64,000 nucleotides of DNA. Source: Umboniibacter marinipuniceus. GTDB taxonomy: Bacteria; Pseudomonadota; Gammaproteobacteria; Pseudomonadales; DSM-25080. Position numbers and translations under genes: made by a program. The notes below the pieces were generated by a model. The model saw nothing but the letters and a program-made list of their open reading frames with translations. It made no database searches and had not been told where the DNA came from. This document shows positions 39,078 through 49,012 of this stretch, piece by piece. The stretch is from the NCBI RefSeq assembly GCF_003688415.1, contig NZ_REFJ01000004.1:1-64000 (forward strand), in the 5' to 3' direction. How positions within the stretch are numbered: position 1 is the stretch's first letter; each line of letters begins with the position of its first letter.

Positions 39078-39301
39078 GGTTGCGAATCATACAGACACTA
39101 CTGTCGTTTCACCCAGAATCGCTGGAAAACATTGACTTACAGGCCGTTTTAGCACCGCCCGGATCAATGCAAATTTCACCAGTTTCACGGAAGAAGCAAC
39201 AGGACAACTCAGCGCTAATTTATAACAACTAAAAATGACTGAGTACCCAAGAATTTGCAGTTATTTGCAGTAGACAATTGAACAGACAAGGAGACAACGA
39301 A

Positions 39302-41596
39302 GTGAACCAGGCGACGTTGCTAATTACCAAACGAAGCGGCCGTACCGAGCCCATCGATTTAGAAAAAATCCACCGAGTCCTTAACTGGGCTGCCAATGGG
39401 CTCAACGGTATTTCGGTCTCGCAGGTTGAGTTAAATGCTCAGCTGCAGTTCTACAATGGCATCACTACCAGTGAGATCCACGAGACGCTTATTAAATCTG
39501 CGGCAGATCTCATCTCGGCCGAAATTCCTGATTATCAGTATTTCGCGGCACGTTTGAATATCTTCCACCTGCGTAAGAAGGCCTACAATCAGTTTGAGCC
39601 TCCGCACCTGCGCTGCCAGGTAAAGCGATTGGTTGATATGAACCGCTACGACAAGCACTTGCTTGAAGATTACAGCTATGATGATTACGAGCAAATGAAT
39701 AGCTGGATTGATCATAGTCGCGACCTTAATTTTGCCTATGCTGCGGTGAAACAGCTCGAAGGCAAGTACCTGGTTCAAGATCGCGTCAGTGGTGAATACT
39801 TCGAAAGCCCACAGTTCCTCTATATGTTGGTAGGTGCAGCACTCTTTGCTAAATACCCTGAAGATACACGTTTAGACTTCGTCCGCCGATTCTATGATGC
39901 GGCGTCGCTGTTCAAACTGTCACTTCCAACGCCTATTATGTCAGGCGTTCGTACTCCAACTCGTCAATTCAGTAGCTGTGTATTGATTGAGACAGACGAT
40001 TCGCTAGATTCAATCAATGCTTCAGCCACGGCAATTGTTCGCTACGTCAGCCAACGAGCTGGCATCGGCATCAATGCCGGTCGCATTCGTGCAATTGGCA
40101 GTAAGATCCGTAGTGGTGAAGCCTTCCACACTGGCTGCGTCCCGTTCTACAAGTACTTCCAAGCGGCAGTTAAGTCCTGCTCTCAGGGCGGTGTTCGTGG
40201 TGGTGCGGCAACATTATTCTACCCGCTCTGGCATCTAGAAGTTGAAGATCTGCTGGTATTGAAGAATAACCGCGGTGTTGAAGAAAACCGTGTTCGACAC
40301 CTAGATTACGGTGTGCAGCTGAACAAAACCATGTATCAGCGCCTTATTAAGAACGGCAACATCACACTCTTCAGCCCTGATGAAGTACCTGATTTATATG
40401 ATGCCTTCTTTAGTGATCAAGATGAGTTTGAGCGCCTCTACACCACGTACGAACAGGCACAAAACATCCGCAAGAAAACAGTTAAAGCGGTTGACCTCTT
40501 TGCTACGCTAATGCAAGAACGTGCGTCAACAGGCCGGATTTATATCCAGAATATTGACCACTGCAACACTCACAGCCCGTTCAATGCTTACAAGGCGCCT
40601 ATTCGCCAGTCTAACCTGTGCCTAGAAATTGCTCTGCCAACTAAGCCACTTAATGATATTAATGATCCCGAAGGTGAGATTGCGCTATGTACCCTAGCCG
40701 CCTTCAACTTGGGCGAAATTGATGACCTTCACGAACTCGACGAGCTTGCTGAGTTAATTGTTCGTGCACTCGATAGCTTACTTGATTACCAAAACTACCC
40801 GGTTAAAGCAGCGGAAAACTCAAGCCTTCGCCGTCGTACACTTGGTATTGGTGTCATCAACTATGCCTACTACTTAGCCAAGAACAATGCGCGTTATTCG
40901 GACGGTTCAGGCCTTGGCCTTACCCACCGAACCTTTGAGGCCATCCAGTACTACTTGCTGAAGGCGTCAAACACATTAGCTAAAGAATTTGGTGCCTGTG
41001 AAGCCTTTGGCGACACTACCTACTCGGAAGGCATCATGCCAATTGACTCTCACAAAGCTGAAGTCGATAAGTACTGTGGTGAGCCACTATTCCTAGATTG
41101 GGACTCATTACGCAGCGAGATTGTCGAGCATGGACTGCGTAACTCAACCTTGAGCGCGTTAATGCCAAGTGAGACTTCATCGCAGATTTCCAACGCCACC
41201 AACGGCATTGAGCCACCGCGTGGCTTGGTTAGTGTGAAATCATCGAAGGACGGTGTGCTAAAGCAGGTCCTACCTGAACTGCATCGCCTCAAGGACCAGT
41301 ACGAGTTACTTTGGCAGATCCCGAATAACACCGGTTATCTTCAACTCGTGGGTGTCATGCAGAAATTTGTCGACCAGGCAATTTCAGCGAACACTAACTA
41401 CGACCCAAGTAAGTACAAAGATAGTAAAGTGCCCATGCAGCAGTTATTCGGGGACCTACTACTCGCCTATAAGAACGGCCTCAAGACCCTGTATTACCAC
41501 AACACCCGTGATGGTGCTGAAGAGAAATACCAGGACACAGCGGAAGTTCACATCGCTGAAGAAGAAGGCTGTGAAGGAGGTGCTTGTAAGATCTAA
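39302..41596 (+). CDS. nrdA: ribonucleotide reductase class Ia, large subunit
   Basis: A 764-residue alpha subunit converting NDPs to dNDPs under aerobic conditions. It has an ATP-cone (residues 1-95, allosteric activity site), active-site segment FSSCVLIE, the CLEIALPT region, and the C-terminal shuttle pair in EGCEGGACKI that receives electrons from thioredoxin/glutaredoxin. I start at GTG 39302, which has AAGGAG eight bases upstream and gives the normal N-terminus; the frame from TTG 39278 lacks such a site. It lies 36 bases before nrdB and is probably NrdR-controlled. Confidence 0.96.
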   Translation: MNQATLLITKRSGRTEPIDLEKIHRVLNWAANGLNGISVSQVELNAQLQFYNGITTSEIHETLIKSAADLISAEIPDYQYFAARLNIFHLRKKAYNQFEPPHLRCQVKRLVDMNRYDKHLLEDYSYDDYEQMNSWIDHSRDLNFAYAAVKQLEGKYLVQDRVSGEYFESPQFLYMLVGAALFAKYPEDTRLDFVRRFYDAASLFKLSLPTPIMSGVRTPTRQFSSCVLIETDDSLDSINASATAIVRYVSQRAGIGINAGRIRAIGSKIRSGEAFHTGCVPFYKYFQAAVKSCSQGGVRGGAATLFYPLWHLEVEDLLVLKNNRGVEENRVRHLDYGVQLNKTMYQRLIKNGNITLFSPDEVPDLYDAFFSDQDEFERLYTTYEQAQNIRKKTVKAVDLFATLMQERASTGRIYIQNIDHCNTHSPFNAYKAPIRQSNLCLEIALPTKPLNDINDPEGEIALCTLAAFNLGEIDDLHELDELAELIVRALDSLLDYQNYPVKAAENSSLRRRTLGIGVINYAYYLAKNNARYSDGSGLGLTHRTFEAIQYYLLKASNTLAKEFGACEAFGDTTYSEGIMPIDSHKAEVDKYCGEPLFLDWDSLRSEIVEHGLRNSTLSALMPSETSSQISNATNGIEPPRGLVSVKSSKDGVLKQVLPELHRLKDQYELLWQIPNNTGYLQLVGVMQKFVDQAISANTNYDPSKYKDSKVPMQQLFGDLLLAYKNGLKTLYYHNTRDGAEEKYQDTAEVHIAEEEGCEGGACKI

Positions 41597-41632
41597 GGAT
41601 CTTAGCAAGCCCTTCATACAAGGAGAATATCA

Positions 41633-42763
41633 ATGAACTACACCAGTTTTAACAAGAAGAAATTTGATGCGTTTTCGCAGCCGATGTTTCTCGGCGAGAA
41701 CGTGAACGTCGCGCGCTACGACCAGCAGCGCTACCCAATGTTTGAACGCCTGATCGAAAAACAATTATCGTTTTTCTGGCGCCCTGAGGAAGTAGACCTT
41801 TCGAAGGACAGTAAAGATTTTGGCAAACTGCCCGACCATGAGCGTCACATTTTCTTGAGTAACCTCAAGTATCAAACGCTACTGGATAGTATTCAGGGAC
41901 GCTCACCTAACGTGGTACTTCTCCCGTTGGTGTCTTTACCTGAGCTGGAAACCTGGATTGAAACCTGGGCGTTCAGTGAAACAATTCACTCGCGTTCTTA
42001 TACGCATATTATCCGTAACATCATGCCTGACCCTTCGATTATCTTTGAAGATATCGTTGATAACGAAGCCATCATTACGCGGGCAAACAGTGTGACCGAG
42101 CACTACGATGATTTGCTCGAATACTCGCAGCTCTACCTTCATCACGGTGAAGGGACGCACACGCTTAACGGTGAAGAAGTGACCATTTCTAAGCGTGAGC
42201 TAAAGAAGAAGATCTTCTTAACTATTGTTGCGGTTAACGTACTCGAAGCTATTCGCTTCTATTGTTCATTCGCCTGTAGCTTCGCGTTTGCCGAACGTGC
42301 CATCATGGAAGGTAACGCTAAGATCATTCGACTGATTGCTCGCGATGAAGCGCTTCACCTGAGTGGCACGCAGTTTATGATCAACCAAATGGCTAACGGT
42401 GCCGATGATCCGGAATTTGCTGAAATTGCGCTAGAGACACGTAATGAGGTACTGACTATTTTCCGTGAAGCGGCGGAGCAAGAAATGGAGTGGGCTGAAT
42501 ACCTATTCAAAGACGGCTCAATGATCGGCTTGAACAAGGACATCCTGATACAGTATATCGAGTTCATCACTGACAGCCGCTTACGCGATGTTGGCTACCC
42601 TGAACTATATGGCCGCTCAAGTAATCCACTACCGTGGATGGACTCATGGCTACGAAGTGATTCCGTTCAAGTAGCGCCACAGGAAACTGAGATTACCTCC
42701 TACCTCGTTGGCGCCATCGATAGTAAAGTCGACATCGACTCCTTTGCGGATATGGAGCTTTAA
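41633..42763 (+). CDS. nrdB: ribonucleotide reductase class Ia, small subunit
   Basis: A 376-residue beta subunit, the same length as E. coli NrdB. The di-iron/tyrosyl radical site is visible in [17 protein letters not shown] (Glu, His and the radical Tyr near residue 123) and further ligands in [15 protein letters not shown] preceded by AAGGAG. It is cotranscribed with nrdA and ends before a long hairpin. No ferredoxin (yfaE) gene follows, unlike in E. coli. Confidence 0.96.
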   Translation: MNYTSFNKKKFDAFSQPMFLGENVNVARYDQQRYPMFERLIEKQLSFFWRPEEVDLSKDSKDFGKLPDHERHIFLSNLKYQTLLDSIQGRSPNVVLLPLVSLPELETWIETWAFSETIHSRSYTHIIRNIMPDPSIIFEDIVDNEAIITRANSVTEHYDDLLEYSQLYLHHGEGTHTLNGEEVTISKRELKKKIFLTIVAVNVLEAIRFYCSFACSFAFAERAIMEGNAKIIRLIARDEALHLSGTQFMINQMANGADDPEFAEIALETRNEVLTIFREAAEQEMEWAEYLFKDGSMIGLNKDILIQYIEFITDSRLRDVGYPELYGRSSNPLPWMDSWLRSDSVQVAPQETEITSYLVGAIDSKVDIDSFADMEL

Positions 42764-42779
42764 GCTCATACCCGCAACT

Positions 42780-42821
42780 AGTCCTTTCAACTCAAGGTTA
42801 GCACCTAGAGTTGGAAGGACT
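42780..42821. terminator. long hairpin between convergent nrdB and metQ
   Basis: AGTCCTTTCAACTC (42780-42793) pairs with GAGTTGGAAGGACT (42808-42821), 14 pairs with one G-T. There is no run of T on either side, so it is not a classic intrinsic terminator. Its position between two convergent stop codons supports a transcription-end or 3'-protecting role. Confidence 0.5.
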
Positions 42822-42830
42822 AAACAAGCC

Positions 42831-43622
42831 TTACCAGCCTGCTACCGCAGCACCCTTGAATAACTCTTCAGCCTTCTGAATCACTTCTGACGTTTGATAG
42901 CTTTGCACTAACTGGGCAATGCGTGGATCATCGGCGTTATCGATACGAGACACGATTAAATTTACGTATGGGCTCTCTTTGCTTTCCACCACTAATGCGT
43001 CGCGGGTTGGAATTAGACCAGCCGGGACTGAGTAGGTACTGTTGATAAATGCTACCGCGACATCATCTAAACTCCGTGGAAGTTGTGCGGCATCAAGCTC
43101 GATAAACTGTAAACCCAGTGGGTTAGCGATCACGTTTGAGGGCGTAGCCTCCAAATTCGTTGCGTCATCTAACCCAATATAGCCCTGCTGGTCTAGCAAC
43201 AACAGTGCTCGCGCTTCATTCGTTGGATCATTAGGGATAGCGACTTTATCACCCGCCTTAAGATCCTCAAGCTTCGTGAGGGTCTTAGAATAACCGCCAA
43301 TTGGGTAAACAAATGTGGATGCGACCTTTTGCAAAGCAAAGTTTCGATCGCTAATCATGCTGTTTAAATACGGCTCATGCTGAAAAGCATTTAAATCAAG
43401 CGAACCATCTGCCAGAGCGACATTCGGTGAGATATAGTCGGAGAACTCAATGAGCTCCACCTCTAGCCCAAAATCCGCCAGCGCTTTGTCAGCCGCCACC
43501 TTCATAAGATCCGCCTCAGGACCAGCCATCACACCAACTCGAAGACGATCCGAATCGTTATTTCCACAGGCCACCAAATTCAGTAGCAAAAGTGGCAATG
43601 CCAATATTTTTAAAAGCTTCAT
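42831..43622 (-). CDS. metQ: D-methionine-binding lipoprotein MetQ
   Basis: A 263-residue NlpA-family substrate-binding lipoprotein with a lipobox ending at Cys19 (NLVAC). The mature part has VGVMAGPEADLMKVA, FQHEPYLN and NDPTNEARALLLL, all typical of MetQ. It captures L/D-methionine for the MetNI transporter. Last gene of metN-metI-metQ, 8 bases after metI. The related family also includes other methionine-like ligands, so the substrate is inferred from the operon. Confidence 0.9.
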   Translation of the reverse strand: MKLLKILALPLLLLNLVACGNNDSDRLRVGVMAGPEADLMKVAADKALADFGLEVELIEFSDYISPNVALADGSLDLNAFQHEPYLNSMISDRNFALQKVASTFVYPIGGYSKTLTKLEDLKAGDKVAIPNDPTNEARALLLLDQQGYIGLDDATNLEATPSNVIANPLGLQFIELDAAQLPRSLDDVAVAFINSTYSVPAGLIPTRDALVVESKESPYVNLIVSRIDNADDPRIAQLVQSYQTSEVIQKAEELFKGAAVAGW

Positions 43623-43630
43623 AAAACGTC

Positions 43631-44284
43631 CTATTTTTTATCGACACGGCGAACCAAATAGTCGCCAAAACTTTGAATAAGCTGAACCATAATAACTAAC
43701 ACAACCACCGTAGCGAGCATCAATGGCCCATCGAAGCGCTGATAGCCATAACGAATCCCCAAGTCGCCGAGACCACCGCCACCAATTGCACCCGCCATGG
43801 CCGAGTAGCCAACCAGTGTTACCAAGGTCAATGTCATGCCGTGGATCAACCCTGGCATTGCCTCAGGTAGTAATACCTTGGTGACAATTTGCAGCGGACT
43901 CGCACCCATAGATTGAGCAGCCTCAATAACACCACTCGGCACTTCGGCAATCGCCCCTTCGACGATACGCGCAACAAATGGAATGGCACCTAAAGTGAGG
44001 GGGACAATAGCCGCCGAGGTGCCAATAGAGGTACCTATAATCAATCGTGTTAACGGAATAATCGCGACTAAGAGGATAATAAACGGTACCGAGCGCGCCG
44101 CGTTGACGATGGCTCCCACCGTACTGTTGATGAATCGGTTCTCCAACAGTTTGTGTTCGCGTGTTAGGTAGAGAATCACGCCTAATGGGATTCCCACTAA
44201 CCCACTTAGCAGCCCGGAAACACCCACCATATAGAGCGTATCAATTACGGCAGGCCCAAGCAGATGAAAGTTCTCATACCACAT
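43631..44284 (-). CDS. metI: methionine ABC transporter permease MetI
   Basis: A 217-residue inner-membrane permease with about five membrane segments and the coupling motif EAAQSMGASPLQIVTKVLLPEA (EAA loop, residues 115-136; contacts MetN). Ends with a charged RRVDKK tail. Start overlaps metN by 11 bases, so production is coupled. Confidence 0.92.
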   Translation of the reverse strand: MWYENFHLLGPAVIDTLYMVGVSGLLSGLVGIPLGVILYLTREHKLLENRFINSTVGAIVNAARSVPFIILLVAIIPLTRLIIGTSIGTSAAIVPLTLGAIPFVARIVEGAIAEVPSGVIEAAQSMGASPLQIVTKVLLPEAMPGLIHGMTLTLVTLVGYSAMAGAIGGGGLGDLGIRYGYQRFDGPLMLATVVVLVIMVQLIQSFGDYLVRRVDKK

Positions 44285-45311
44285 AACCTAGCACCTCCAC
44301 GGTTATATTTGCTTCATGCTTAAGCTGGCGAATAGCTTTGCTCACGTTCTCGTCACTACCGCTTAATTGTGCGGTGAGGAAGCCCATAGTTTGGCCATTC
44401 AATAGCTCCAATGAGCTCTGCATAATACTCAGATCAACTTCACAATCCCGGCTAAGCTGGCTGATCAGCGGTGTTGAGGCATTACCACCTAAAAATGAGA
44501 TTCGAATGATAGGTTCATCGTTGCCCGAGGACGCTCGCTTCAGCTTAGCTTCAATTGCCTTCGGCAGTTTCTCATGGAGCGCACTCTTCACAAAGTCCCT
44601 CGCTAAGTCCGTCTTAGGGTGAACAAAGAATGACGGTACATCATTCTCTTCAACAATTTTGCCATCAGAGATAATTGCCACACGATCGCAAACTGTCTTA
44701 ACCACTTCCATTTCATGAGTGATTAGCAAAATAGTGATCCCCAGCTCTCGATTAATATCGCGTAGCAGCGCTAAGATAGATTGCGTAGTGTGTGGATCAA
44801 GGGCACTTGTTGCTTCATCGCACAGCAGTACTTTGGGCTTTGCCGCTAGCGCTCGAGCAATCGCCACCCGCTGCTTCTGCCCGCCCGAAAGCTGACTGGG
44901 GTATTGACTCGACTTCGCCGACAGACCAGTTAGCGTTAGCAACGGTTCAACTGCCGCGTTAATTTCCTCGGCCGAAGCCCCCTGAAGCTCTAAGGGAAAA
45001 GCAATGTTGTCGTACACGGTACGGGAGCTTAGGAGATTAAAGTGTTGGAAAATCATCCCGATTTCGCGGCGCGCCAAACGCAGACCCTTTTCGCCCAATG
45101 CCGTTAGATCGGTACCATCTACCACTACGGATCCAGTCGTGACACACTCAAGGCCATTAACGCAGCGAATAAGCGTACTTTTACCGGCTCCCGATGAACC
45201 AATAACGCCCATTATACAACCTGCCGGTACCGTCAGGTTGACGTCGTCGAGTGCGGAAATCTGTTGTTGACCTACCGAGAAGGTCTTGCTGACATTGACT
45301 AGCTCTATCAT
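44274..45311 (-). CDS. metN: methionine ABC transporter ATP-binding protein MetN
   Basis: A 345-residue ATPase with Walker A GSSGAGKSTL, signature LSGGQKQRVAIARALA, Walker B VLLCDEATSALD and switch His (LLITHEM). A C-terminal NIL domain (about 270-345) binds methionine and causes transinhibition. No SAM riboswitch or MetJ box was apparent in the short 57-base gap upstream. Confidence 0.95.
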   Translation of the reverse strand: MIELVNVSKTFSVGQQQISALDDVNLTVPAGCIMGVIGSSGAGKSTLIRCVNGLECVTTGSVVVDGTDLTALGEKGLRLARREIGMIFQHFNLLSSRTVYDNIAFPLELQGASAEEINAAVEPLLTLTGLSAKSSQYPSQLSGGQKQRVAIARALAAKPKVLLCDEATSALDPHTTQSILALLRDINRELGITILLITHEMEVVKTVCDRVAIISDGKIVEENDVPSFFVHPKTDLARDFVKSALHEKLPKAIEAKLKRASSGNDEPIIRISFLGGNASTPLISQLSRDCEVDLSIMQSSLELLNGQTMGFLTAQLSGSDENVSKAIRQLKHEANITVEVLGYVV

Positions 45312-45368
45312 GCGGGATTAAAACCAAGTTTGGAAAGTGTCGAAGCCTATATTCTTTGCGGTCTAGGG

Positions 45369-46571
45369 TCAATCCGAAGAGCCCGCAAGCTGGGTGTGAA
45401 TTGCTGTAGCACAGGCCACCGCAGACGCCCAAGCCCACTGGAAGTTGAAGCCACCGAGGTGCCCGGTAACGTCCAACACTTCGCCTACAAAGTAGAGTCC
45501 AGGTTGATGCTTACTCTCGAGTGATTTGGAACTAACTTCATCCACATTCACACCACCTAAGGTAACTTCCGCGGTCCGATAGCCCTCGGTACCGGATGGA
45601 CGCAAGGGCCATTCGTTAAGTGACTTAGCTAACTGGTTGATGTCTTCATTAGAGAGCGTTGCCAAGGTTCGAGATAAATCAAAGATTCCGTCGAAAGCTT
45701 CCGTGATCGCCTTAGTCCAATGATTCACTAGTAGCGTCTTCAGCTGTTTCTTAGGTGCTTCAGTGCGTAATGACGTTAACCATTGCGCGGCATCAATATC
45801 CGGTAACAAATTCAGTGTTAACACGTCACCTGCTTCCCAGTATGAGGAAATTTGAAGAATGGCTGGGCCACTCAGACCGCGGTGAGTAAATAGCACACCG
45901 CCACGAAAGCTAGTGTCACCAACACTCGCCACCGCGTCTATAGAACTCCCGGATAAACTGGCAAACAGGGCTTTGTGCTGATCACTAAAGGTAAACGGAA
46001 CAAGGCCTGCGCGTGTTGGTTGGAGTGTATGACCAAATTTTTCGGCAATCTCGTAGCCAAACCCCGTTGCGCCCAGAGTTGGAATCGACAACCCGCCGGT
46101 TGCCACCACCAGCTTGTTCGCTGAGATCTTCCCGAGTGTTGAATTAACTTGATAGCCATTTTCGCTGGCCAAAATTTGACTGATTGAGCAGTTCATATGC
46201 AGCTGAGCGCCAGCACTCGCTAACTCATCAAGTAACATTTCCAAAATGGCTTTTGCTTTGCCATCGCAAAAGAGCTGCCCTAGCTCCTTCTCGTGGTAGC
46301 CAATACCATGTTTATCTACCAATTGAATGAAATCCCACTGGGTGTAGCGGGAGAGCGCACTCTTACAGAAATGGGGGTTTTGCGAAAGGAAGCGGTCTGG
46401 CTCTACGTAGTAGTTGGTAAAGTTACAGCGCCCACCACCCGACATGAGGATCTTCTTGCCGGGCTTGTTGGCGTGATCCACCAGTAGCACTTTATGACCG
46501 AAGTTCGCAGCGGTGATGGCGGTCATTAAGCCCGCCGCCCCTGCGCCGATTACCAACACATCGCAGTGCAT
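45369..46571 (-). CDS. HI0933/YhiN family flavoprotein
   Basis: A 400-residue NAD(P)/FAD-dependent oxidoreductase of the HI0933 family. It has the N-terminal Rossmann motif VLVIGAGAAGLMTAI, SGGGRCNFTN, a central insert, and the C-terminal GGVNVDEV... YFVGEVLDVTGHLGGFNFQWAWASA signature. Function is unproven; these enzymes resemble other FAD-dependent dehydrogenases such as BaiN. Lies 40 bases downstream of the crp-like gene, codirectional. Confidence 0.85.
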   Translation of the reverse strand: MHCDVLVIGAGAAGLMTAITAANFGHKVLLVDHANKPGKKILMSGGGRCNFTNYYVEPDRFLSQNPHFCKSALSRYTQWDFIQLVDKHGIGYHEKELGQLFCDGKAKAILEMLLDELASAGAQLHMNCSISQILASENGYQVNSTLGKISANKLVVATGGLSIPTLGATGFGYEIAEKFGHTLQPTRAGLVPFTFSDQHKALFASLSGSSIDAVASVGDTSFRGGVLFTHRGLSGPAILQISSYWEAGDVLTLNLLPDIDAAQWLTSLRTEAPKKQLKTLLVNHWTKAITEAFDGIFDLSRTLATLSNEDINQLAKSLNEWPLRPSGTEGYRTAEVTLGGVNVDEVSSKSLESKHQPGLYFVGEVLDVTGHLGGFNFQWAWASAVACATAIHTQLAGSSD

Positions 46572-46611
46572 TATGTTTACGTCCTAGTAGACACCTGAGG
46601 TGTCAGAAAGA

Positions 46612-47265
46612 TTAAAAGCGCTCGGGTAGCTTCTTCAAGAGAGTAACATGACGATTCTCAACCGAAATGTACTCGCCCATGACAAGCTCCTTAAGAATAC
46701 GAGCAATCATCTCACGTGACGAACCCACGCGGTCAGCAATATCCTGCTGTGTTAGACGGTCGGCGATATATCTTAGTCCATCGGTATCGGCCGGCCCCGC
46801 CATACCCTCTAGAACATGACGAACGCGCGAGTAGACATCTTGGAGCGCAAGCCCGCGGATCTTGTCAGTCATACGTCGAATGTGCTGCGTGAGCGAGGAG
46901 ATCAAACGCTGAGCCATCTTCGGCTCATTTTCCAACCAGCGGGTGAAATCATCTTTGCTTAGGAACAGCAGGTCCGTATTTTCCATTGCCATTACGGTAG
47001 CAGAACGCGGCTCACCATCTAGCAAGCTCAGTTCGCCCACGGCATCACCCGCCTGCTGGATATTAAGGATAAACTCCTTATGATCTTGCGCGACGTAGAC
47101 CTTAAGACGCCCTTTTTGGATGAGATATAAGCCCGTGGCCTCATCGCCTTCGCTAAAGAGATTTTCGCCAGCGAGTAATCGCTGTCGTTTTAGCAAGCCG
47201 CGCAATTGTTCAAGCGCTTCGGCTGGCAGGCCGCTGAATAGTTCAACTTGTGAGAGCGTTGTCAT
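46612..47265 (-). CDS. Crp/Fnr family transcription regulator
   Basis: A 217-residue cyclic-nucleotide-type regulator. The N-terminal beta-roll carries a phosphate-binding cassette close to that of CRP (VGELSLLDGEPRSATV, residues 75-90). The C-terminal HTH reads DRVGSSREMIARILKEL, keeping the Arg, Glu and Arg positions that read TGTGA in E. coli CRP. On aligning the C-helix (LTQHIRRMTDKIRG), CRP Thr127, which contacts the adenine, is Met and Ser128 is Thr. It is divergent from the cyclase gene with a 71-base gap, so the pair is likely functional together. No cysteine cluster, so not FNR. Confidence 0.85.
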   Translation of the reverse strand: MTTLSQVELFSGLPAEALEQLRGLLKRQRLLAGENLFSEGDEATGLYLIQKGRLKVYVAQDHKEFILNIQQAGDAVGELSLLDGEPRSATVMAMENTDLLFLSKDDFTRWLENEPKMAQRLISSLTQHIRRMTDKIRGLALQDVYSRVRHVLEGMAGPADTDGLRYIADRLTQQDIADRVGSSREMIARILKELVMGEYISVENRHVTLLKKLPERF

Positions 47266-47336
47266 GTTTAAACCAACTTTGTTTTAGGATTTACGATAAG
47301 CCTACGTTACAATAAACGGTAATAATCACAAAAGCT

Positions 47337-48689
47337 ATGGTACTGATGTCTTCTTTTGACGTGTTACCGAGTGCGCTTGCAGCCGCTCATTACTACTTTT
47401 GTGCCGCCAACGAGCAAGAGTTAGCAGAACAACTCAACGAGCTCTGGCGCACTCAACAACTCGAGGCTCTGCATCGTGCCATAGAAAGTGCGCTAAATTC
47501 CAATGATAGCACGCCGAAAGACGTACACTATATCGCGGCGCTGCAGGAACTCAAGAACCTCCAAGTTCACCTCCATAGTTTACGCTTTGAGAAACTGAAA
47601 GCTACCGATAACAAGGGGCATATCCTGGTAGTGAGCCCAGACGAACCAATCCGAAAACAGGTTTGTCGGCCGTTAGAGCGCATTGGCCATCACCTTAAGA
47701 TAGCCAGCTCGGAGCGCTCCACTTACGATGCGCTGGCCCGTCAGCATTCCGAACTAATCCTGATTGACCTAGCCGTGGATAATTTCCGAGGACTTCAGTT
47801 ATTACGCAAACTCAAGGCTGACCCTCAGTACAGTAATCTGCCCATTATTCTCTTCGCCAAATCGCCCAATACGGATATTGCCGCCGAAGCCATCTCAAGT
47901 GGCGCTTACGATTTTCTGTCCAAACCGTTTCAAGGCGCAATGTTCAACGCCCGCATTGCAGCGGCTCTGAATAATAGCCAACAGCGCGAACTGGAGGATT
48001 TCGAAAATCGCCAAGCGGAGCGAAAGCACCAACTCATGCATCAATTAGCGGGGCGTTTCCTCAACCACGCGGTAGTAGATACGCTCTTAAGCCAGCCGCA
48101 GGGGACGGACCTAGGTGGTGAGCTAAGAGAGGTCACGCTACTCATGTGCGATATGCGAGGGTTTACCACCATAGCGGACTCACTTGAGCCCCAACAGGTG
48201 GTGACACTACTCAATCACTATCTTGGTGCCATGACCGAGGTAGTGCACGAACACGGCGGTATCGTGAACGAATTTGAAGGCGATTCCCTACTCGCCTTAT
48301 TCAACGCACCTTTGCAGCTACACGAACATACCGTCTCAGCGCTGCGCTGCGCCGTCGCCATGCAGCAGGCTATTCAGGAAGTAAACGAAAAAAACGCGCG
48401 TGACCAGTTGCCGAACATCGGCATTGGTGTTGGCGTGGTTCGTGGCGAAGTGGTAGTGGGTAATATGGGTAGCGAGCGACGAACCAAGTACGGCGTTGTT
48501 GGCAGTCCCGTTAACTTAGCTGCCCGCCTTCAGTCTGCGGCCGCCGCTGGAGAAATTGTGGCTCTCGCCTCACAGCTTGGCGAAGGTGCCGGCGGCGCGA
48601 GAATCCTCCGAACTCAAAAGGTGCTTCCGAAAGGATTTTTGAATGAAGTGGAAGTGGCAGTGTTGGTGGCGCCGGATGTTGAGGTCTAA
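47337..48689 (+). CDS. class III nucleotide cyclase with receiver domain
   Basis: A 450-residue cytoplasmic protein. Residues 1-100 are a helical region of unknown role. About 98-215 is a response-regulator receiver with phospho-acceptor Asp in LILIDL and the Lys of SKPF; the usual Thr/Ser switch aligns with Ala (FAKSP). The cyclase domain (about 258-450) has both metal aspartates (LMCDMRGFT, EFEGDSLLAL) and the Asn/Arg of VNLAARL. At the purine-specificity positions it has Glu (NEFEGD) instead of Lys, and Gly (KYGVVG) instead of Asp/Thr. The product, cAMP or cGMP, is therefore uncertain. Divergent from a Crp-family gene. ATG 47337 or 47346 are possible starts. Confidence 0.85.
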   Translation: MVLMSSFDVLPSALAAAHYYFCAANEQELAEQLNELWRTQQLEALHRAIESALNSNDSTPKDVHYIAALQELKNLQVHLHSLRFEKLKATDNKGHILVVSPDEPIRKQVCRPLERIGHHLKIASSERSTYDALARQHSELILIDLAVDNFRGLQLLRKLKADPQYSNLPIILFAKSPNTDIAAEAISSGAYDFLSKPFQGAMFNARIAAALNNSQQRELEDFENRQAERKHQLMHQLAGRFLNHAVVDTLLSQPQGTDLGGELREVTLLMCDMRGFTTIADSLEPQQVVTLLNHYLGAMTEVVHEHGGIVNEFEGDSLLALFNAPLQLHEHTVSALRCAVAMQQAIQEVNEKNARDQLPNIGIGVGVVRGEVVVGNMGSERRTKYGVVGSPVNLAARLQSAAAAGEIVALASQLGEGAGGARILRTQKVLPKGFLNEVEVAVLVAPDVEV

Positions 48690-48710
48690 TTGGAACCTCA
48701 TCTAATGAGT

Positions 48711-48929
48711 CGACTATTGTAGCTGATTGAACGTGAGCCCAGCGCTGTTAGCCGTTGAGCCGAGTCATAGCTGGGGGGTTGACCATTGATTGATGTGAGA
48801 TCGCCGTTGTCACCATACGCAAAACTCTCCAAGGTGCTGTAACCGCTATTCTTTACGGAATTTAGTTTGAGATTATTGGTGAAACCGAAACGTCGCGTTC
48901 GAGAGGCGGTGTAATTATCGGTAATGGTA
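48711..48929 (-). pseudogene. Rhs core remnant (219-bp repeat of the rhs gene)
   Basis: These 219 bases match 52897-53115 inside the intact rhs gene with no indel and about ten mismatches by eye (roughly 95%). In translation it encodes an internal YD-repeat stretch (about 73 residues, including GDNGDLTSING) with no start of its own, and hits a stop soon after the homology. The rest of the 48690-49012 gap shows no gene. It marks the far border of the Rhs island and lies in the same orientation as the parent. Confidence 0.88.
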
Positions 48930-49012
48930 AAAAGGTAGCCTATAACTAAGTTAATTTGCCACTACCCTTGCCCGTACCTGCGTACCCATGTCGCTCTTTC
49001 TTTTGTGTTTTA

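Noticed and set aside
39011-39232. 73-codon frame inside the nrdA control region
   Set aside because: It runs through both NrdR boxes and lacks a ribosome site or family resemblance.
45312-45368. SAM riboswitch or MetJ box ahead of metN
   Set aside because: The 57-base gap holds no conserved riboswitch helices and no AGACGTCT-type repeats.
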